NCBI GenBank assembly: GCA_009746045.1
Contig: RPFO01000256.1
Span: 1,805,829 to 1,865,828 of the forward strand
DNA from: Mesostigma viride
Lineage: Eukaryota > Streptophyta > Mesostigmatophyceae > Mesostigmatales > Mesostigmataceae
DNA: 60,000 nucleotides
Direction of reading: 5' to 3'
The translations under genes and the position numbers were made by a program. This document shows positions 9,706-60,000 of the stretch, one piece after another (position 1 is the first letter of the stretch; each line of letters starts with the position of its first letter). A model generated the notes under the pieces. The model was not told the DNA's origin, did not search any database, and saw only the letters and a program-made list of their open reading frames with translations.

Positions 9706-10575
9706 CTAGGTCGAGAGCTTGTTGCTTGAGCTGTGCCGCGATGGTGAAGGCGGTGGAGGTGGTGTCGTTAAGCAGATCCGCCCAGGTCTGGGTGGGAGGA
9801 GCATCGCTGGCCGGGCCAGCAGATGCCGGCTGGGCGGGCGGCGATGTCCTTCACCGCCTGGGCGGTGAGGCCGCGGTGTTTTGCAGGCACACGATGGCGA
9901 TGGCCTTGTCCTTTCAAGAGGCGCTGGTCCGGATGTCGAGCTAGGAGCTGGGCTTTGATGTCGGCAGTGGAGGTGGAGGTGCATGGCAGTGGATCGAGGT
10001 GAAGGCGAGGATCGAGGGTGGAGGTGCATGGAGGTGACGGTGGTGGAAAGGTGAGGGAGCTCAGTAATAAGCCAGCGTGCCTCCCGCATTGCTGCCACAT
10101 CTGCCTAGCGAGGGGAGTCACGTGCTGCTGGAGGGCTTTCCGTAAGGATGGAGCGGAGTGTGGTTGCGGAGATGGATGGAGCCCAGATCTCGCCACCGGA
10201 GCGCATGAGAAGGGAGCAGAGAAGCATGTGCTGGAGTTGAGTGGGGGCGGCGGGGGCAATTAACCGAACAACAGAAAGCTGGGTCCGCTGACCCAGGTGC
10301 CGTACGGATCGATGGACGAGGCGGTTGATGCCGTCGAGATGGAGGTACAGGTCGTAAAGCGAGGCGTAGTCCCCGTGAAAGATGCACTTTATAGCATGCA
10401 TGCCGTGCACGGGGCCATGTTGGTCCAGGGCGTGATTGTCGACGTTGAAAGGTTGGGGCCGAAAGCGCGGTTCTGTTGGGCGCGATTCTGCTGGGCGACT
10501 GTGTTTGGGATCAGGCGATGCCGAGGGCGAGGCCGCAGGAGCCGTACATACTCGGAGGCCGCAGGAGCAGTACAT
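9706..10575 (-). pseudogene. ORF1-like element, 5' part, frameshifted
   Basis: 10575-10105 is open for 156 residues with a His/Leu-rich ordered segment (KCIFHGDYASLYDLYLHLDG, INRLVHRSVRHLGQRTQLSV). It then continues in another frame (9706-10098) as low-complexity proline-rich sequence. It abuts the fragment at 9225-9448 and dispersed repeat A, so it is probably the N-terminal half of one broken ORF1 copy. Family membership is inferred from position and is less sure than for the other copies. Confidence 0.35.
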
Positions 10576-10589
10576 AAATATATAAGTAA

Positions 10590-10850
10590 ATATTAATCAA
10601 TTAGGAACATAACTCCGTTGGGAGTATATATGTAGCACATATCCCAGAGAAGGGGCATATAGCTTTTGATACATTCTAAGCTACTTCCTGCAAGGGTGGG
10701 AATGTAAACGACACTTGCTCCAGGTGCACCAAGGGCACCTGCACCCCCCAGAGTCTCAAGCTCAACCCAACTAAGGGGAGCCTGTCATGGGGGGGGGATA
10801 TCATCATGGCTATACAAGGATGGCTAGGGCATGGCTTCTCAGCAGAGAGT
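10590..10850. repeat. Dispersed repeat family A, copy 3
   Basis: Same block order (CTCCGTTGGGAG, GTAGCACAT, CTTCCTGCAAGGGTGG, GGTGCACC) and again followed by GGATGGCTAGGGCATGGCTT. It lies directly next to the broken ORF1-like sequence at 9706-10575. Confidence 0.6.
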
Positions 10851-12124
10851 AGCTCTCGATCGATCTGCGTGGGCACAGCATAACTAAATAAATAACGCTA
10901 GGCAGCATCTGGTGTGTGGCACGTCATGGGCGCACATGTACATGGCTAAATAATGCTCTTGAATCGGCTGGTATAGTGCCTGCAGGAGGCGTACATGTAC
11001 AAGGCCACGGTCTATATATTCTACACTACTACTGCTGTATTCCCCTACTGATAAGCTGGGGCGTCTGGAGTCACTGGGGGCGCGGGGGTCGCGTGCCATG
11101 GCAGTGTACACATACTCGGTCACATAATGTCCATATGGCATTCACAGTAATTTGGGCCGTGGTGCCCACAACCCTGTAACTAGGTCTTAACCCTGTAACT
11201 AGGTCTTAAATAATTAATTAATTAATCCCATCTCACTCAACTGTACTGAGACTAATGCTCACGTAACGCTGTTACGTGTTAATTATTTATTTATTTATTC
11301 AATAAATTGATGCTAGCTGTGGATCTAACTGCGCATCCGTATGCATAATTAGTAGCACGCACCATACAAAGTGGCACAGATATAGCTGGGTGCAGCTCCA
11401 GCGGCCGGCTCGAGGCCAGCCAATTAAGGCTTTTCGCTATATATGTACGGAACATGCAAGTAGTCTCGTGAGCGTAAGTACTCAGTGGGATGGTGAAATT
11501 TAATGGAATACTACTATGGGATGGATGACTCATCTAGCTTTTAGTTCCAGGGTCGCGGGCACCAGCTCCACAACACACTGTTGCACACAAAAAAACTTCG
11601 CCTAATCATAGGACGACCAGGATGGGCTGGTTACAATGTTATATTGTCATGTTTAATTACTGATAACAACATACATGGGACTCGGCGCTGCAAACTTTAC
11701 GTAGGCTGGCGAACAAGCCGGTTTGCCAAAAGTCCTTGGCCATCATGTTGCCTCAGGCTGCAAAGCATAAATACCTCACAATGAAGTCATCACCAACCTT
11801 ACAATTACTTTAGTTCAGGCTTGGTGGAGGGTTGTTGATGGGTGGCAATCCGGCCACACACCTTGATCGTCAAACCAATGCTGGTTGTCTTTGTGATACG
11901 TAACAATTCATGCACAATTCACAGCTGCCAGTCCAGCATTTCATGTCCAAGTCCTGACACGTCCACGGGTTTGCCATCTTGGCACCCTGCATCCTTGATA
12001 CGAGCCCCCCTTGTCTAGCCCGAGTCATTCACTGTGCATTATCAATGCCACGTGCTCTTGCTTAGCAACTAGGCTCATCATCCTGCATTCTCAATACACA
12101 TCGCTGTTGTCTACTGCTCAACCT
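10851..12124. other. Repeat-rich 3' flank of the LRR gene
   Basis: 10851-11290 holds more pieces of the retroelement family (the CTACACTACTACTGCTGTATTC block resembles 7955 and 9200; the GCTCACGTAACG region resembles 7749). 11580-12124 should contain the LRR gene's 3' UTR. TTACA (TGTAA on the minus strand) occurs at about 11631 and 11799. No other gene is seen. Confidence 0.4.
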
Positions 12125-45178
<33,054 letters not shown>

Positions 45179-47487
45179 TATATTAGGTTACTGGCGTTTA
45201 AGAAGGTGATGATATTCTGTAAGAATATTTTAGCATATTCTGGCATAATATCCTGGCATTTATCTGGCATGATATGTTGGCATCATACTCTGGCATATTC
45301 TGGCATGACTTTCTGGTGTTGGTAGGACATGCAGCGCTCTCCTGAGTGCTTTGAAGCCCCATGCAACGCTGATCCCCACAAAACGACAGGGTAGATGGTG
45401 GTGGGTAGCGACAGGGCAGATGATGGGCACGAAAAGCTCACGCGTGCCTGGCTTGACTGACACTTGGCAAGGCAAACGCTCGATCAGGCATGTAGATAGG
45501 GCAAGGAGAGGGCCGTGATTGCACCGATCCCCCGGGGAGGGTGGGTATCTAGTTAGTTGGTTAGTTGGATCCCACACCGCACATGGGCAGCAGAGAGTCT
45601 ATCTAATTTACTATGGTGGGTATCTAGTTTATTATTCATGGCCTAGGTCTGGGAGAGTCCCTCATCACAGTCACATTACAATGCCAGGACTGATTATCCG
45701 ATACTTCACCACAGGGGTCACCTGCAAGGTTCCTAGCGCTTGGTGGACTTAGGTTTGCAGAACAATTGCCTCATTAACATGTGGCGTGGTGACATGCTTG
45801 CAGGTGCACTCGCACTACACACAATCGCCTAGGAAGGATTACAAAGCGACAGGCCAAGGAAGGGGCAATGTGGCTAAGTGCACGTCTATCTAGAGCGAGC
45901 CATGCGGGACCGTAATAAGCCACATCGCGCAGCCTAGACTTCCCGAGGGCTACCCATCGTCCGGAGGGAGCGGTTTCCCTGGTTTTAGTAGCCTGGCGAG
46001 ACCACCTCACGTGAGTTTCGGTGCATCGCTGTGTCGACCCAGCATGGATGGTAATGTTGTGTGTAGATTATAATACGCTGCAAACCCATTTAATCTCTTT
46101 TGCGATGGAAAGAAGGCTTACGCAAACCAAAACATGATCCAAATGGTTTTGAACAGGTTGTCTGTAAAGACGACGTAAGGAAGGGGTGACGACGGCCTGA
46201 GATGACGACGTTACGAATTCTGCGCATGCCAGATTTCAAAACTGGTGTGAAAGAGACTGCTGTGGGTTTATAAACACCCTTACCGTGACGCTCCTCCACC
46301 CATTACAGGGAGGGTGCGCTACAGCACCGCGCTTAGGATCAACGTAGTGTCCGGTACAACCAAATTGTGCCACCTGGAGTCTTCTTTGAGTGCAAAGATC
46401 CGATTGGTAGAGTAAGGAATTACATCCCAAATGCATCAATGGATATAGCTTGAAGGCACAAAGTTCCATATCTCATTCCTGCTACACCAAGCAATGCATA
46501 CTTGATGCATTCCTCCTTCCAATTAATGCCCCAAGGGCGCATGAAATCATTTCTCAAAACCCGACGTTCATGAATGTATTTTATTGTAACAGACGGACAG
46601 CAGGCCAATTGTAGGACAGCCTCACGAAAGCTTGAGCCGATAAGTCGCACGGGCGAATTCCTACAGGCTGTAGTTGCAGGCCTTCTTAATTGGCGATGGC
46701 TGAAACTGCTTTATATTACCTTGCGTATTATTTATAAGAGCCAGTCTGCATAGAAAATAGCCTAGGTGACTAGTTAGTGTGGCAGCATACAATTGCGTCC
46801 GTGACAGCGTGGCAGCTGCCCGGTATCATTTGTGAACGCAGATCTCAAGCCAACATCAACGCGTCATCGGTAGCGCTCAAAGCCTCGACACGCGGCAGCG
46901 GCTGGTGCGCGTTGTCCTGCGTTGTCACTGTCAAGACGTGTCAATCTCAATTTTGTCTGCCGTATCGATTGACGCCCCAATGACCCCCGGTGTCCAACTC
47001 ATGTGGGAAGTGGGAAACCTTACCTAGTTGGAACACCGTACGGACAAATTTCTGGACGTACTCCAAGATTATTATCGTACAATCTAGTTCTCCGCTGACG
47101 GTACCATCGATGGATGTAACTGGAGATGCCGACGTGGTCAGGCGTGTTTCACACACACGCGAGGAACAGCCCACGACTGTCGACTGACCTCTCCAGCTAT
47201 TTTTCACGTACTTCAGCCCGTTGTAAACGTGCTACAGTACGACTGCCTAAACAATCCTGCGTGCCACTGCGTTGGCAATCCCGGAGGTGCCACCGCACAG
47301 CTGCCCACGCGGATAGCTATATTATTCTTCGACGTAGCTGCACCGAATTTCGCCCGCCCCTCAGTAGTGGCAGGAAATACAGGCATGCTTGTGTTCTGCG
47401 GCCACGCTTGAGGAGTTGCCGGCAATTTCGATGCAGTAGACCTCGTGGGGTATTGATTTCGTGATTGCGGTGGCCACCTGGTTGAGA
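45179..47487. promoter_or_regulatory. Divergent intergenic region, LRR gene / carrier gene
   Basis: 2.3 kb between the two start codons. It contains a TGGCATATTCTGGCAT-type short repeat (45235-45320) and short GGTATCTAGTT duplications (about 45540-45640). No conserved ORF. It should hold both promoters and 5' UTRs; no specific motif could be supported. Confidence 0.4.
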
Positions 47488-58506
<11,019 letters not shown>

Positions 58507-60000
58507 GTGGGTTTGCACAGGGACGTTACTTAGGGGCATGGGCGTAGGGGGCAGGGCAAAGGGTACAGGGCACAGGGCAAGCTGGCCTTAATCTACCTGG
58601 TCATGGTGAGAGGGAGGTTCGGGCATTGTTGGTGAGCGTGGGCACGGGGGTTTAGGGCACAAGGGCACTGGGCACAAGGTACGAACTGGTCATGGTGAGT
58701 GCGCACAGGGCACAGGGCACAGGGCATGGAGCGGTCATGGTGAGCACGGGGGCAAGGCCTTGCTGGTCAGCAGAGGTGCCGAAGGAACGGGCATAGGGCC
58801 CTTTCAGTGGCTGTTATGAAACCGGCTGCCTGGCAAGTCATTTGCCTGCTTCGCAAAGCGTAAGGTTTTTTTTTAGTTGTAGCCACCCTTGCATGGATCG
58901 AAGACCAAGCTTTTTGTGAAATGGCCTCTAAGGCAGCGCCCTCCTTACGCCCTCCTTAATTAGGTTGTGTGGCTATGGCCTCAGCATGGCTAAGAATCCT
59001 GCACAACCATTGCCATTTAGAAGCTGTTATCATACCCCTCCGCCTATCTGGGTGTTCTAGATAGCATGAGGTCCACTCCAAGGTGGTCGTGTTGCCGGCT
59101 GAAACACGAGCTTAATTTCACATGACAGTGTGCTTTGTGTTGTATGCCCTGACAACAGCTCCTTCGATTGTGTGCATGCATCTCTGCTTGGCTGTGCTGG
59201 AACGCGTGCTTGACTCGGGACCAACATTGCCTAATCGGGATTGCTGCTCGGTTATAATGATGGTGCCTCCATCGACTTGGTTGGGCGCTGGATTTTCTTT
59301 CTTGGGTATGATGAATACACGGCTTGGTTTCCGACAGTATGTGCTGTCAGTCTTCACGATTACCGTGTATGTTTTGGTTGATCTGTATATACTCAGAGAT
59401 GTACAGGATGTGTGAGAGTTCGCACTACTCCTAGTGCAGCTCGTAGTGTAGGTGGACTGGTGTTTATGGAGCATGAGCCGGTAAATTTTGAGTCTGGCGA
59501 CTGCGAGGCCTGTTACTTCAACTATTTTAATTTTTTTCTGGAAGTACATAATAGATTATAGTGCTTCTAATAATGGAGCAATTGCTCAAAATACATTAAG
59601 TGTGATGCCGCGACGAAGTATGAATGATGCGTGCAGCATGCTTCCATAAAAATTGTTGTCAGATGCGGAACTGTTCCTTACTGAAACACCGTTTGATTTT
59701 GCACAGAGACACGCTCGAGTTCACGTACCAGCTAGTTTGATCGCCGTGCACAGTATAGATTACCTCTGTAGTAGTATATATTTGTAGTATATATTTGGTA
59801 TCATGCAAGATCCGGCCTGCACTGAGGCCGCGCGCCTGGGCTGTGGCTCTTTTGTGCATCCTAGATTTAGCGTGTGGCAAGCTTTTTAATCTGGATCCTT
59901 CGGGGGGGTTCCTGTGGCGGCCACCATAGCTACTTGCCTGACGTGCAGATGTTACCACGTACGTATACATGCAGCCAGTCTAGCTTGGATGTCCTGTAAT
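58507..60000 (+). other. 3' region of the carrier gene; last exon uncertain
   Basis: Directly after exon 11 there are echoes of its 3' edge (GTCATG|GTGAG) with edges at 58605, 58694 and 58739. A frame at 59129-59415 reads CFVLYALTTAPSIVCMHLCLAVL, which would suit the end of TM10, but it joins exon 11 only if a weaker GTTTGC donor is used. From 59416 on I see no gene. Confidence 0.35.

Overview
This window is nuclear DNA of an intron-rich eukaryote. Coding sequence is cut into exons of about 27-1,760 nt with GT-AG (twice or more GC-AG) borders, introns run to almost 2 kb, and microsatellites, minisatellites and decayed LINE fragments are everywhere. There are no bacterial operons, rRNA or recognisable tRNA genes. 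The gene set (GT8 glycosyltransferase, RING/TRAF zinc-finger protein, giant leucine-rich-repeat protein, PIN/PILS-type membrane carrier) would fit an alga or related protist, but the sequence alone does not fix the lineage.

Layout. (1) 37-1019, minus: the first exon(s) of a GT8-like glycosyltransferase that runs off the left edge. (2) 1020-2296: divergent promoter region with six same-strand GGCGGGA motifs. (3) 2297-4912, plus: a four-exon RING plus TRAF-type zinc-finger protein. (4) 4913-12124: gene-poor, repeat-dominated block with a decayed LINE reverse-transcriptase tail, one intact-looking ORF1-like protein, at least three broken relatives, dispersed repeat copies and a long inverted repeat. 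(5) 12125-45178, minus: one very long gene. I could join 27 exons with every phase matching and no stop, giving about 1,759 residues: acidic low-complexity N-terminus, about 12 LRRs, a coiled-coil/proline linker, about 25 more LRRs, and a proline/glycine-rich tail with a PMPPG minisatellite. (6) 45179-47487: divergent intergenic region. (7) 47488-58506 and beyond, plus: a PIN/PILS-type (Mem_trans) carrier, 11 exons found, with the usual 5+5 membrane-segment plan but two long hydrophilic loops, the second with a histidine cluster. An antisense LINE RT fragment sits in one intron. (8) 58507-60000: its 3' part, last exon uncertain.

The most striking signal is not a gene. In the LRR gene (14 of 27 exons) and the carrier gene (5 of 11) the edge of an exon together with its splice site is repeated one to five times inside the adjoining intron, usually 70-120 bp apart. 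Copies of a 3' exon edge plus 5' splice site lie downstream; copies of a 5' exon edge plus 3' splice site lie upstream. I call these exon-edge echoes. Some are decayed, some look spliceable, a few form in-frame mini-exons (39 and 51 nt), one grew into a 95-bp tandem array, and a GC-type splice donor has been copied five times. This suggests introns here grow by local tandem duplication anchored at splice junctions, seeding decoy or alternative exons.
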